From Caballeronia calidae (lineage in GTDB: Bacteria; Pseudomonadota; Gammaproteobacteria; Burkholderiales; Burkholderiaceae): a DNA stretch of 64,000 bases. Numbering within the stretch: the first letter of the stretch is position 1; each line of letters begins with the position of its first letter. Both the position numbers and the translations under genes were made by a program. Below the pieces are notes generated by a model. That model was not told where the DNA came from. It saw only the letters and a program-made list of their open reading frames with translations, and did not search any database. Below are positions 43,625 to 52,583 of the stretch, piece by piece. Location of the stretch: the NCBI RefSeq assembly GCF_900044055.2, contig NZ_FCOX02000012.1:62001-126000 (forward strand). Direction: 5' to 3'.

Positions 43625-45049
43625 ATGAAGCACACGCTCTTTCTCCAGGCGCCCTCGTTCGACGGCTTCGACGGCGGCGCCGGTTCACGCTATCAGGCGA
43701 AGCGCGAAATACGCTCGTTCTGGTATCCGACCTGGCTCGCGCAACCCGCCGCGCTCGTGCCCGGCTCGCGCGTGCTCGATGCGCCCGCCGACGGCCTTTC
43801 CGTCGAAGCGACGCTCGATATCGCGGCGCGCTACGAACTCGTTATCATTCATACGAGCACGCCTTCGTTTCCCACCGATGCCCTGTTCGCCGAAAAGCTG
43901 AAGGCGCGCGCGCCCGGCGTTTCGATCGGCATGGTCGGCGCGAAAGTGGCCGTCGATCCGCATAACTCGCTCGCCGCGAGCGACGCGATCGACTTCGTAT
44001 GCCGCGAGGAATTCGACTTCACGTGCAGGGAGATCGCGGAGGGCCGCGCGTTCGCCGATATCAAGGGGCTGAGCTACCGTTTGCCCGATGGCTCGATCGA
44101 GCACAACGAGGCCCGTCCGATCCTCGAGAACATGGACGAGCTGCCGTTCGTCGCGCCGGTCTACAAGCGCGATCTCACCATCGACAACTATTTCATCGGC
44201 TATCTGAAGCATCCGTATGTGTCGATCTACACGGGACGCGGCTGCCGCTCGCGCTGCACGTTCTGCCTGTGGCCGCAAACGGTGGGCGGGCATCGCTATC
44301 GCGTGCGCTCGGTCGAGAACGTGCTCGAGGAAGTGAAGTGGATTCGCGACAACATGCCCGAAGTGAAGGAGATCATGTTCGACGACGACACCTTCACCGA
44401 CTTCAAGCCGCGCGTCGAAGAGATCGCGCGCGGGCTCGGCAGGCTCGGCGTCACGTGGTCGTGCAATGCGAAGGCGAACGTGCCTTACTCGACGCTCAAG
44501 ATCATGAAGGAGAATGGCTTGCGGCTTCTGCTCGTGGGCTTTGAATCCGGCGATGATCAGATTCTCCTGAACATCAAGAAGGGCCTGCGCACGGATATCG
44601 CGCGGCGCTTCGCCGACGACTGCCGCACGCTCGGCATCAAGGTGCACGGCACGTTCATTCTCGGCCTGCCCGGCGAAACGAAGGAGACGATCGAGAAGAC
44701 CATTCGATATGCGAAGGAAATCAATCCGCATACGATCCAGGTCTCGCTCGCGGCGCCTTATCCGGGCACGACGCTATACCGGCAGGCGGTCGATAACGGC
44801 TGGATGGAAGAGAACAAGACGATCCATCTCGTCAGCAGGGAAGGCGTGCAGCTTGCCGCGATCGGCTATCCGCATCTGTCGCGCGAGGAGATTTATCACG
44901 ATCTCGAACGCTTCTACAAGCGCTTTTATTTCCGGCCGTCGAAGATCTGGGAGATCGTGCGCGAGATGCTCACGAGCTGGGAGATGATGAAGCGCCGCCT
45001 GCGCGAAGGCGTCGAGTTCTTCCGCTTCCTGCGCGCGCACGAGGCGTGA
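43625..45049 (+). CDS. hpnJ: Hopanoid biosynthesis radical SAM protein HpnJ
   Basis: A 474-residue radical SAM enzyme with N-terminal B12-binding-like domain (residues about 40-160; IIHTSTPSFPTDALFAEKLK). The Fe-S cluster motif C207-x3-C211-x2-C214 (GRGCRSRCTFCLWPQ) opens the SAM barrel; KEIMFDDDTFTDFKPRVEEIARGLGRLGVTWSCNAKANV and GFESGDDQILLNIKKGL follow. HpnJ is known to contract the amino-sugar ring to give the cyclitol ether head group of hopanoids. It lies 37 bases after hpnI. Confidence 0.92.
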   Translation: MKHTLFLQAPSFDGFDGGAGSRYQAKREIRSFWYPTWLAQPAALVPGSRVLDAPADGLSVEATLDIAARYELVIIHTSTPSFPTDALFAEKLKARAPGVSIGMVGAKVAVDPHNSLAASDAIDFVCREEFDFTCREIAEGRAFADIKGLSYRLPDGSIEHNEARPILENMDELPFVAPVYKRDLTIDNYFIGYLKHPYVSIYTGRGCRSRCTFCLWPQTVGGHRYRVRSVENVLEEVKWIRDNMPEVKEIMFDDDTFTDFKPRVEEIARGLGRLGVTWSCNAKANVPYSTLKIMKENGLRLLLVGFESGDDQILLNIKKGLRTDIARRFADDCRTLGIKVHGTFILGLPGETKETIEKTIRYAKEINPHTIQVSLAAPYPGTTLYRQAVDNGWMEENKTIHLVSREGVQLAAIGYPHLSREEIYHDLERFYKRFYFRPSKIWEIVREMLTSWEMMKRRLREGVEFFRFLRAHEA

Positions 45050-45053
45050 TGCC

Positions 45054-45890
45054 GTGCGCGGACTGATCGTCACCGCCGACGATTTCGGCTTGCACGAACG
45101 CGTGAACGCGGCGGTCGCGCGCGCGCATCGTGAAGGCGTGCTGACGTGCGCGAGCCTGATGGTCGGTGCGGCCGCTGCCTACGATGCCGTGAAGATCGCG
45201 CGCGATTTGCCGGAGCTGCGCGTGGGGCTGCATCTCGTCCTGAACGATGGCGTCGCCTCGCTGCCGCACTGGTCGATACCGGATCTCGTCGATGCGCGGG
45301 GCAACTTCGAAGGCACGATGTTCGAGAACGGCTTGCGCTTCTTCTTTCTGCATGACGTGCGGCGGCAGCTCGCCCTCGAAATCGGCGCGCAATTCAAGGC
45401 ATTCGCCGCGACCGGCCTCGAGCTCGATCACGTCAATGTGCACAAGCATTTTCATCTGCATCCGACGGTCCTTGCGCTGATCCTCGAAATCGGGCCGCAG
45501 TTCGGCATGCGCGCGGTGCGCCTGCCGCGCGAGAGGCACGGCTCGCGCCTGCTCGCGCCGTGGGTCGCACTGGTGAAGAAGCGGCTCGATGGCGCGGGCA
45601 TCACATATAACGACTGGGTCGCGGGCATCTCGTCGACGGGCCGCATGGATGAAGCCGCGCTGCTCGCGTTGCTTGCACGGGCGCCCGAAGGCGTGCTCGA
45701 AATCTACAGTCACCCCGCGACGGAAGGCGCCGCGCCCATCACGCCATCGATGCGCGACTATCGGCACGCGGACGAACTGGCCGCGCTGTGCTCGCCGCGC
45801 GTCAGGCGCGCCATCGAAGCGACCGGCGCGATGCGGGGCGGCTTCGCGGATGTGTTCAACTTCGCGACCACGCCGGAGCCGATTGCATGA
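45054..45890 (+). CDS. hpnK: Hopanoid biosynthesis deacetylase HpnK (ChbG/YdjC fold)
   Basis: A 278-residue protein starting at a GTG four bases after the hpnJ stop. RGLIVTADDFGLHERVNAAVARAHREGVLTCASLMVGAAA gives the Asp pair of the YdjC/ChbG active site; LRVGLHLVLNDG and LDHVNVHKHFHLHPTV carry the His metal ligands; LEIYSHPATEG gives the distal His. HpnK deacetylates the N-acetylglucosaminyl hopanoid. The stop overlaps the next start (ATGA), showing translational coupling. Confidence 0.92.
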   Translation: MRGLIVTADDFGLHERVNAAVARAHREGVLTCASLMVGAAAAYDAVKIARDLPELRVGLHLVLNDGVASLPHWSIPDLVDARGNFEGTMFENGLRFFFLHDVRRQLALEIGAQFKAFAATGLELDHVNVHKHFHLHPTVLALILEIGPQFGMRAVRLPRERHGSRLLAPWVALVKKRLDGAGITYNDWVAGISSTGRMDEAALLALLARAPEGVLEIYSHPATEGAAPITPSMRDYRHADELAALCSPRVRRAIEATGAMRGGFADVFNFATTPEPIA

Positions 45891-46882
45891 CGGGCGCATT
45901 GAAACGCGTCGCGTGGCTGCGCTGGCCCGCGGCCATCGCGTTGCTGATTGCGCTCGCGGTGCACGAAGGCATCGCGGATGCGTTCGCGCTCATCGCGCAC
46001 ACGGGGCCGGTGCTGCTGTGGCTCGTGCCGCTGCACGCGCTGCCGCTGCTGCTCGATGCGCGCGCATGGCAGCTTCTGCTCGACAAGCGCGTCGGCCTTG
46101 CCGCGCTATGGTGGATTGCGGTCGTGCGCGAGGCGGTCGGGCGTCTCTTGCCCGTGCTCGGCATCGGCGGCGAGCTCGCGGGCATCCGCCTCGGCACGCG
46201 CTATCTGCCGAATGTGAGCCTCGTGAGCGCATCGGTGATCGTGGAGATGCTCGTGACGATCGTCGTGCAATACGCGCTCGCGATGCTCGGTCTCGCGCTG
46301 CTGCGCTTTCATGCGAGCGATGGGAACGTCATCGGCAACGTGATCGCGGCGGGTTTGATCGCGTCGCTGCCGGTTTGCGTCGCGGCGTTCGTGGTCGCGC
46401 ACCGGGGCGCGCCGTTCCATCGTCTCGAAGCGATGGCGCGGCGCTGGCTCGATCCCGCTCACGCGCTCGCCGCGCGGCTCGACGGCAAGCGCCTCGATCA
46501 CGATATCCGCGTGCTGCTGCAGCGCGTGCCGCTGCTCGCGCGTTCATTCGCGTGGCAATTCGCGGGCTACGTGCTCGGCGCGGCCGAAGTGTATACGGCG
46601 CTCGACATGCTCGGCCATCCGGTGTCGATCGCGGGCGCCGTCGCCATCGAAACGCTCACGCAGGCCGTGCGCAACGCGGTGTTCATCGCGCCCGCGGGCC
46701 TCGGCGTGCAGGAAGCGACGATCATCGCGATCGCGGCGGCGTTCGGTGTCGATCGGCAAGCGGCGCTGTCGTTCGCGTTGCTGCGGCGCATGCGCGAGTT
46801 CGCTTGGGGCGGCATCGCGCTCGTGCTGTTGCGTGTGGCGGAGCCGAAGCGCACTTGCGAATTCGCACGCGACCGCGGCTAA
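45887..46882 (+). CDS. hpnL: HpnL-like membrane protein (lysylphosphatidylglycerol synthase TM family)
   Basis: A 331-residue integral membrane protein with about eight hydrophobic segments. WIAVVREAVGRLLPVLGIGGELAGIRLGTRY, SVIVEMLVTIVVQYALAMLGL and AVRNAVFIAPAGLGVQEATIIAIAAAFGV match the UPF0104/LPG-synthase membrane domain found in hopanoid clusters as HpnL. A flippase role for modified hopanoids is suggested in the literature but not established. An iteron-like repeat begins directly after the stop codon. Confidence 0.83.
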   Translation: MTGALKRVAWLRWPAAIALLIALAVHEGIADAFALIAHTGPVLLWLVPLHALPLLLDARAWQLLLDKRVGLAALWWIAVVREAVGRLLPVLGIGGELAGIRLGTRYLPNVSLVSASVIVEMLVTIVVQYALAMLGLALLRFHASDGNVIGNVIAAGLIASLPVCVAAFVVAHRGAPFHRLEAMARRWLDPAHALAARLDGKRLDHDIRVLLQRVPLLARSFAWQFAGYVLGAAEVYTALDMLGHPVSIAGAVAIETLTQAVRNAVFIAPAGLGVQEATIIAIAAAFGVDRQAALSFALLRRMREFAWGGIALVLLRVAEPKRTCEFARDRG

Positions 46883-46900
46883 GGTGAGGATATTCGGGAG
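46883..46900 (+). repeat. Iteron-like repeat directly after hpnL
   Basis: GGTGAGGATATTCGGGAG starts at the first base after the hpnL stop and lies 23 bases before the first MarR operator. Confidence 0.88.
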
Positions 46901-46922
46901 CATGAGTTCATCCCTTGCAAAA

Positions 46923-46974
46923 GTTGCATTTCGCAACTAAAGTGCAAGGCAATTGGTTGCGCGTCGCAACCAAT
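46923..46974. promoter_or_regulatory. Two GTTGC-N5-GCAAC operators for MarR-GNAT
   Basis: GTTGC-ATTTC-GCAAC (46923-46937) and ATTGGTTGC-GCGTC-GCAACCAAT (46952-46974) share the same half-site; the centres are 33 bases apart, about three helical turns. The second ends 9 bases before the gene start at 46984, ideal for autorepression. Confidence 0.75.
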
Positions 46975-46983
46975 GGAGACATC

Positions 46984-47964
46984 ATGGACATCATCGACAC
47001 ACCCGTTCAATCCCGCGACAAAACCATCCTCGAACTGCGCGACTTCTCGCGCAAGCTCGTGCGCGAACTCGGCTTCATGCGCAACACGCTCGCGGACAGC
47101 GGGCTCGCGCCTTCGGCGGTGCATGCGATCATCGAGATCGGCGCGACGCCCGGCATTCAGGCGCGCGATATCGCCACGATCCTGCGGCTCGACAAATCGA
47201 ACGCGAGCCGGCAAATCGCGCGGCTCGAAGCGGCGGGGCTCGTCACGCGTCAGACATCGAGCGAGGACGCGCGCTCGTCCGAGCTTTATCTGACGACGGC
47301 AGGGCAAAAGCTGCGCAGAAAGATCGACAAGTTCGCGACCGATCAAGTCTCCGATGCATTGCGCCGCATGGTTCCGGAAGATCAGCAGACGCTCGTGCGC
47401 TCGCTCGCGCTCTACGCCGATGCGCTCGCGCACGGTCACGATCACGAACACAAGACGCCGCACGCCGCGCGTACGGAAAGCGCGCGCATCGTCGAGGGCT
47501 ATCGGCCGGGATGTATCGGCGATATCGCGAGTCTGCACGCGCGCTTCTATGCGCATCATGCGCGCTTCGGCGTGTTCTTCGAGCGCAGGGTCGCGACGGA
47601 GCTCGCCGCGTTCGCGGAAGGTTTGCCCGCGCAAGGCAAGGCGCTGTGGCTCGTGATGGAAGGCGAACGCACGCTCGGCTCGCTTGCGATCGACGGCGAT
47701 ACGTCGACGCGCGTCGCGCATCTGCGCTGGTTCATCATCGACGATGCATTGCGCGGCAGCGGCATGGGCAGGCAGTTGATGGAGCGCGCGACGGCTTTCG
47801 TCGACGCGCATTACGACGAGACGTATCTCTGCACCTTCAAGAGCCTCGATGCCGCGCGTCACTTGTACGAGTCGTCCGGCTTCGTCCTGAGCGATGAAGC
47901 CGAAGGCACGCAATGGGGCGCGACGGTGATCGAGCAGCGCTTCACGCGTCGCCCGGTGCGATGA
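46984..47964 (+). CDS. MarR-family regulator fused to GNAT acetyltransferase
   Basis: A 326-residue fusion starting MDIIDTPVQSRDKTILELRDFSRKLVRELGFMRNTLADSGL behind TGGAGAC. Residues 30-145 are MarR (AIIEIGATPGIQARDIATILRLDKSNASRQIARLEAAGLVTRQTSSEDARSSELYLT). Residues 160-326 are GNAT (LRWFIIDDALRGSGMGRQLMERATAFVDAHYDETYLCTFKSLDAARHLYESSGF; acetyl-CoA loop RGSGMGRQL). The architecture matches the gene at 35316 but the sequences differ, so they are not a recent duplication. Confidence 0.9.
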   Translation: MDIIDTPVQSRDKTILELRDFSRKLVRELGFMRNTLADSGLAPSAVHAIIEIGATPGIQARDIATILRLDKSNASRQIARLEAAGLVTRQTSSEDARSSELYLTTAGQKLRRKIDKFATDQVSDALRRMVPEDQQTLVRSLALYADALAHGHDHEHKTPHAARTESARIVEGYRPGCIGDIASLHARFYAHHARFGVFFERRVATELAAFAEGLPAQGKALWLVMEGERTLGSLAIDGDTSTRVAHLRWFIIDDALRGSGMGRQLMERATAFVDAHYDETYLCTFKSLDAARHLYESSGFVLSDEAEGTQWGATVIEQRFTRRPVR

Positions 47965-47965
47965 T

Positions 47966-48886
47966 TCATTTACGCACGACGCGCGAAGTCGGTCCGAGAC
48001 GTTGCGCGAAACGGCGCGCGCATTCGATGCCGAACTGCGTCGGACGCACGCCGCGATCGTGCGCGACATCGAAGCCCATGCGCCACGCAGCGATCCGCTT
48101 GCCGTAACAGGTGAGCGTTTCCAGGGACTGCATCACGAACACGATTTCGGGCAGCGCGTTTGCATAGAGCGATTCGGCGTCGTGCTCGCGCCCTTCGGCA
48201 AAGGCATCGTGAATGGCGACCTGATGATCGAAGGCATCGGTCGCGACGATCAACCCGTCGCAACCCGCGCGCAGGTTGTCGAGAAGCTCCTGACCGCCGC
48301 GCCCGTTGAACACTGCGAGCGTCTGTTCGAGCGCGCGCAGCCGCTCGATGGTCGCGCGTATCGTCACGGCCGGGCCTTCGCCCTTCAGCAGCCGGAAGTT
48401 AGGCCGCTCGGCCGCGAGTGCGGCGATCGATTCCGCCGACAATCCCACGCCGAGATAGTCCGGCGCGTTCTGGATGCCCGCGCTCGCGCCGGTTCGTTCG
48501 AGCACCGAAGCGAAGAAGTCGTGATAGAACGCCTCGGATTCGCCACGTATCGATGGCGGTTGAAGAATGAGCCACGACGCGCCGCGTTCGAGCGCGTATC
48601 CGGCAAGCCCGATCTGGGCCTCGACGCTATCGCCCGTGATGGTGACGGCGAGCGGCACGCGATTCGCGATATGCGCGGCGCAATCGTCGATCATCGTGCG
48701 CTTCTCGTCCGTCGACAGCCGATGCACTTCCGTCGCGAGACCGAGCGTAACGATCGCGGGCGCGCCCGCCGCGATGGCCGCATCGATCTGCTTGCGCGTG
48801 GCGTCGCGGTCGAGGCGGTTCAGCGCGTCGAAATAGGTGTAGAGCACCGGCCACATGCCGGTCGGCGGCGTTTGATAGTCGGACAT
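47966..48886 (-). CDS. Dihydrodipicolinate synthase (DapA/NAL) family aldolase
   Basis: A 306-residue class I aldolase starting behind GGAGACAT. LYTYFDALNRLDRDATRKQIDAAIAAGAPAIVTLGLATEVHRLSTDEKRTMI is the N-terminal barrel with a modified GTTGE motif (LGLATE). GIQNAPDYLGVGLS carries the Tyr and RLLKGEGPA the Schiff-base Lys near residue 170. It is probably not the housekeeping DapA; family members cleave or form 2-oxo acids. It lies beside an MHS-type transporter and an amidohydrolase on the same strand and may act in the same catabolic route. It converges with the MarR-GNAT gene. Confidence 0.85.
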   Translation of the reverse strand: MSDYQTPPTGMWPVLYTYFDALNRLDRDATRKQIDAAIAAGAPAIVTLGLATEVHRLSTDEKRTMIDDCAAHIANRVPLAVTITGDSVEAQIGLAGYALERGASWLILQPPSIRGESEAFYHDFFASVLERTGASAGIQNAPDYLGVGLSAESIAALAAERPNFRLLKGEGPAVTIRATIERLRALEQTLAVFNGRGGQELLDNLRAGCDGLIVATDAFDHQVAIHDAFAEGREHDAESLYANALPEIVFVMQSLETLTCYGKRIAAWRMGFDVAHDRGVRPTQFGIECARRFAQRLGPTSRVVRK

Positions 48887-48913
48887 CGATGTCTCCGCTC
48901 AATCTCCAGCGAA

Positions 48914-48936
48914 AAAGGCCGCACGAGGCGGCCTTT
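48914..48936 (-). terminator. Intrinsic terminator after the MHS-type transporter
   Basis: Read on the minus strand, AAAGGCCGC-CTCGT-GCGGCCTTT is followed by more T. It ends the transcript of the gene at 48968-50290 and separates it from the aldolase gene. Confidence 0.82.
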
Positions 48937-48967
48937 GCGCAACCCAAACACGTCTCGTTATACACGA

Positions 48968-50290
48968 TCAGTCGAGCGTCTCCTGTGAACGCTCGCGCAT
49001 GCACGCCACGGCGATCACGGACAGCACGCCGCAGCCGATCACATACCACGCGGGCGCCATCACGCTCTTCGTGATGACGATGAGCGACGTCACGAAGAAC
49101 TGCGCGAAGCCGCCGAAGATCGCGACGCCCAGGCTATAGACGATCGCGGCCCCCGTCGCGCGCACCGGACGCGGGAAGAGTTCGCCGAGCATCGCGCCGG
49201 TCGGGCCGACGTTGAGCGAATGCACGATCGACAACACCGTGACGACCGCGAGCAAGGTCGCCGTGGTCGGCGATTGATTCAGGAGCGCGAAGGCGGGCCA
49301 GATCGCGAGCATGAGCAGGATGCGCGTCGTCTGCGCGAGCCGGTTGCGGCCGATGCGGTCAGACAGATAGCCGCCGATCGGCGCGACGACGAAGAGAATC
49401 GCGCCCGACACGCAGCCCGAGAGCATCGACGTCCAGCCCGGCAGGCCGAGCGTCTTCACGCCGTAGATCGACAGATAGAACACGATGATGAAGTGCGCCG
49501 ACGTGCCGCCGATCGTCAGACCGAGGCCATTGAGCACCGCGCGGCCATGTTCGCGCAGCACGGTTACGAGCGGAATCTTCGGCGCCTTCGGAGCCGCTTC
49601 CGCGCTTTCGCGCGGCGCTTCTTCCATCGTGCGGCGCAGCCACCAGCCGACCGGCACGATCGCGGTGCCGATGATGAACGGCACGCGCCATCCCCAGCTT
49701 TCGAGTTGCGCCGACGTGAGCGATGCCGTGAGCGCGACGCCCGTCAATGCGCCCGCGAGCGCCGAAAGACCCTGGCTCGCGAACTGCCACGATGCGTAGA
49801 AGCCGCGGCGATTCGACGGCGCCTGTTCGAGCAGCAGCGTGGTCGATGCGCCCACTTCGCCGCCCGCCGAGAAGCCTTGAATGAGCCGCGCAATCACGAG
49901 GATGATGGGCGCGGCGATGCCCGCCTGCGCATACGTCGGCGCGACGGCGATCATCGCGGTGCCGAGCGCCATCAGGCCGAGCGTGAGCAGCATCGCCTTC
50001 TTGCGGCCGGCGCGGTCGGCGTACATGCCGATCAGCAAGCCGCCGATGGGCCGCGTGAAAAACCCGACGCCGAAGCTCGCCACCGCGAGCAGCAACTGGC
50101 CGACCGGATCGTGCACCGGAAAGAACAGCTTGCCGATGACGAGCGCGAAAAAGGCGTAGACGGTGAAGTCGTAGAACTCGAGCGCGTTGCCGACGGCAGC
50201 TGCCGCGACGAGACGCGTGCGTGAGGTTCGCGTGGTCGGCGCGGGACTCGCGGCTGAAGTGCTGGCGCTGGCTAACGTGGATGTATTCAT
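48968..50290 (-). CDS. MHS-family MFS transporter
   Basis: A 440-residue permease starting behind GGAGC. RLVAAAAVGNALEFYDFTVYAFFALVIGKLFFP is the MHS opening with EFYDF; LLIGMYADRAGRKKAMLLT is the loop 2-3 motif; RLIQGFSAGGEVGASTTLLLEQAPSNRRGFYASWQ the segment 4-5 signature. It lies directly downstream of the M20 amidohydrolase on the same strand (40-base gap) and so may import that enzyme's substrate or a related amide or amino acid. Confidence 0.92.
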   Translation of the reverse strand: MNTSTLASASTSAASPAPTTRTSRTRLVAAAAVGNALEFYDFTVYAFFALVIGKLFFPVHDPVGQLLLAVASFGVGFFTRPIGGLLIGMYADRAGRKKAMLLTLGLMALGTAMIAVAPTYAQAGIAAPIILVIARLIQGFSAGGEVGASTTLLLEQAPSNRRGFYASWQFASQGLSALAGALTGVALTASLTSAQLESWGWRVPFIIGTAIVPVGWWLRRTMEEAPRESAEAAPKAPKIPLVTVLREHGRAVLNGLGLTIGGTSAHFIIVFYLSIYGVKTLGLPGWTSMLSGCVSGAILFVVAPIGGYLSDRIGRNRLAQTTRILLMLAIWPAFALLNQSPTTATLLAVVTVLSIVHSLNVGPTGAMLGELFPRPVRATGAAIVYSLGVAIFGGFAQFFVTSLIVITKSVMAPAWYVIGCGVLSVIAVACMRERSQETLD

Positions 50291-50330
50291 CGTGTGCTCC
50301 GGGGCGTCGGGCGAAAAGGATCAGGCAGGA

Positions 50331-51512
50331 TCAGTCGGCGAGCCAGGCTTCGGCCAGGCGCACCCAGTAGCTCGCGCCGATCGCGAGGATGTCGTCGTTG
50401 AAGTCGTAGCCGGGGTTGTGCACCATGCAGCCGCCCTTCGAGCCGATGCCGTTGCCGATCCACGCATACGAGCCCGGGCATGCTTCGAGCATGAACGCGA
50501 AGTCCTCGCTGCCCATCAGCGGCTTCGCGGCCGGTTCGACGCGTTGCGCGCCGAGCATCTTCACGGCGACATCGGTGGCGAAGGCGGTCGGCTCGGCGTG
50601 ATTCACGAGCACCGGATAACCGAGTTCGTAATCGATCTCGGCCGTGCATCCGTAGGCGAGCGCCTGCGCATCGACGAGCGCGGTGATGCGGTGCTGAAGC
50701 TGCTTGCGCACGCCCGCGTCGAGCGCGCGCACGGAGAGCTTCATCAGCGCGGTCTCGGGAATCACGTTGCACGCCTCGCCCGCCTGCACGCTGCCGACCG
50801 TGACGACCGCGGGTTTTTGCGCATCCACTTCGCGCGCGACGATGCTGTTCAGGCCGAGCATGATCGATGCGACGGCGGGCATCGGATCGCGCGCGACGTG
50901 CGGCATCGCGCCGTGGCCGCCGACGCCGCGCACCGTGATGTTCACGCGGTCCGACGAAGCCATGCCCGGACCCGGCGTGAAGAACATGTCGCCCGCGGGC
51001 AGGCCGGGCATGTTGTGCAGGCCGAACACGGCATCGCACGGAAACTTCTCGAAGAGGCCGTCTTCGATCATCGCGCGCGCGCCCGCCTCGCCTTCCTCGG
51101 CAGGCTGGAAGATCACGATCAGCGTGCCCGAGAATTGACGGCTCTCGGCGAGATAGCGCGCCGCGCACAGGAGCATCGCGGTGTGGCCGTCGTGGCCGCA
51201 TGCGTGCATCGTGCGGGCATGCTTGCTGGCGTACGGGAGGCCGGTCGTTTCCTCGATCGGCAAGGCGTCCATGTCCGCGCGCAGGGCGATGCGCTTGCCG
51301 CCATCGCCCTCTTTCAGCACACCGACGACGCCCGTCTCGCCGAGCCCGCGATGCACTTCGTAGCCCCATTGCGCGAGCGATGCGGCGACGAGATCGCTCG
51401 TCTGCGTTTCTTCATACGCAAGCTCGGGATGCGCGTGAATGCGCCGGCGTACATCGACGAATTCCGGTGCGATAGCGGCAATGCCGGGGATGACGGGCTC
51501 GACTGACAGCAT
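50331..51512 (-). CDS. M20-family amidohydrolase (hippurate hydrolase-like)
   Basis: A 393-residue zinc/manganese-dependent amidohydrolase starting behind AAGGAG. RRRIHAHPELAYEE is the opening motif, MHACGHDGHTAM holds the metal His/Asp pair, FQPAEEGEAGARAMIEDGL the catalytic Glu pair, and GSEDFAFML the C-terminal His/Glu region with VHNPGYDFNDDIL. Such enzymes deacylate N-acyl amino acids. First gene of an operon with the MHS-type transporter; divergent from a LysR regulator. Confidence 0.92.
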   Translation of the reverse strand: MLSVEPVIPGIAAIAPEFVDVRRRIHAHPELAYEETQTSDLVAASLAQWGYEVHRGLGETGVVGVLKEGDGGKRIALRADMDALPIEETTGLPYASKHARTMHACGHDGHTAMLLCAARYLAESRQFSGTLIVIFQPAEEGEAGARAMIEDGLFEKFPCDAVFGLHNMPGLPAGDMFFTPGPGMASSDRVNITVRGVGGHGAMPHVARDPMPAVASIMLGLNSIVAREVDAQKPAVVTVGSVQAGEACNVIPETALMKLSVRALDAGVRKQLQHRITALVDAQALAYGCTAEIDYELGYPVLVNHAEPTAFATDVAVKMLGAQRVEPAAKPLMGSEDFAFMLEACPGSYAWIGNGIGSKGGCMVHNPGYDFNDDILAIGASYWVRLAEAWLAD

Positions 51513-51638
51513 GTGACACTCCTTGCTCGATGCGTTTCAACGTGCACCAAGGATATAAAGCCGAAAAGCAAACCAAAAGACGGTAAATTTATTGCGTGAT
51601 TACCGAGAGTTGTCGGTGCTAACCCTAGGATGTCGGTC

Positions 51639-52538
51639 ATGAGCATGAAGTATCACCAGCTGCGCGCATTCCTGACGACCGCCGAGCAAGGCAGCATCCG
51701 CGCGGCCGCGCGCAGCCTGCATCTGTCGCAAGCCGCACTCACGAAAGCGATCAAGGAACTGGAGCAGGATCTCGGCGTGCCGCTCGTGTTGCGCACCGCG
51801 CGCGGCGTGCAGTTGACCGCGTTCGGCCAGCAGTTACGCGTGCGCGCGCATCTGATCGTGAGCGAGATGCGCCGCGCCGAAGACGACATCGCGCAGATGA
51901 AAGGCGCGGGCGCGGGGAGCGTGAGCGCGGCCGTCACGCCGACTGCGGCGCTATCGATCCTGCCGCAGGCTTATCGCGCGTTTCGACGGCAGATGCCGAA
52001 CGCACGCGTGAGTTTCATCGAAGGCTTTCCCGGCGTCGCGATGCCGCGATTGCGTGACGGCTCGCTCGACTTCGTGGTCGCGGTCGTCGTGCCCGAGCAT
52101 CTCGCGCCGGAGTTCGATCACATCGAGCTGTATGAAAGCCGCTCGGCGATCGTCGGGCGCGCGGATCATCCGTTGCGGCATTGCACGTCGCTCGCGCAGT
52201 TGTCGGACGCGGAGTGGCTGCTGAATCCGTCGCCCGAGAGTTCGACGCAGGCCTTGCTCGATTCCTATGCCGAGCGCGGGCTCGCGGTGCCGGGGCGCGT
52301 GATCGAGTGTCCGAGCTTCATCATTGCGCATGGGTTGTTGCGCGGCTCGGATGCATTGGCCGCGATGCCTGCGGCGCTGCTCGAACATCCGTGGGTCGGC
52401 GACGGGCTCGCGATCTTTCCTATCGCCGATCCGTTGCCTGCGGTGTCGGTACGTGTGATAACCCGGCGGGACAGTCCGCTGACGCCCGCCGCTACCGTGT
52501 TGCTGGAATGTTTGCAGCATGCGGCGCGATCGAAGTGA
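51639..52538 (+). CDS. LysR-family regulator of the amidohydrolase operon
   Basis: A 299-residue LysR protein. The start MSMKYHQLRAFLTTAEQGSIRAAARSLHLSQAALTKAIKELEQDLGVPLVLRTARGVQLTAFG is preferred over the Met three codons earlier because AGGA lies eight bases before it. The helix-turn-helix spans residues 4-62 and the effector domain starts near 92. Being divergent from the M20 gene (126-base gap) makes it the probable regulator. Confidence 0.9.
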   Translation: MSMKYHQLRAFLTTAEQGSIRAAARSLHLSQAALTKAIKELEQDLGVPLVLRTARGVQLTAFGQQLRVRAHLIVSEMRRAEDDIAQMKGAGAGSVSAAVTPTAALSILPQAYRAFRRQMPNARVSFIEGFPGVAMPRLRDGSLDFVVAVVVPEHLAPEFDHIELYESRSAIVGRADHPLRHCTSLAQLSDAEWLLNPSPESSTQALLDSYAERGLAVPGRVIECPSFIIAHGLLRGSDALAAMPAALLEHPWVGDGLAIFPIADPLPAVSVRVITRRDSPLTPAATVLLECLQHAARSK

Positions 52539-52562
52539 GATAGGCGCGCTTGTTTTGCTTCG

Positions 52563-52580
52563 GGTGAGAATATTCGGGAA
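52563..52580 (+). repeat. Iteron-like repeat between convergent genes
   Basis: GGTGAGAATATTCGGGAA lies in the 45 bases between the LysR stop (52538) and the end of the outer-membrane protein gene (52584). Confidence 0.85.
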
Positions 52581-52583
52581 TGC

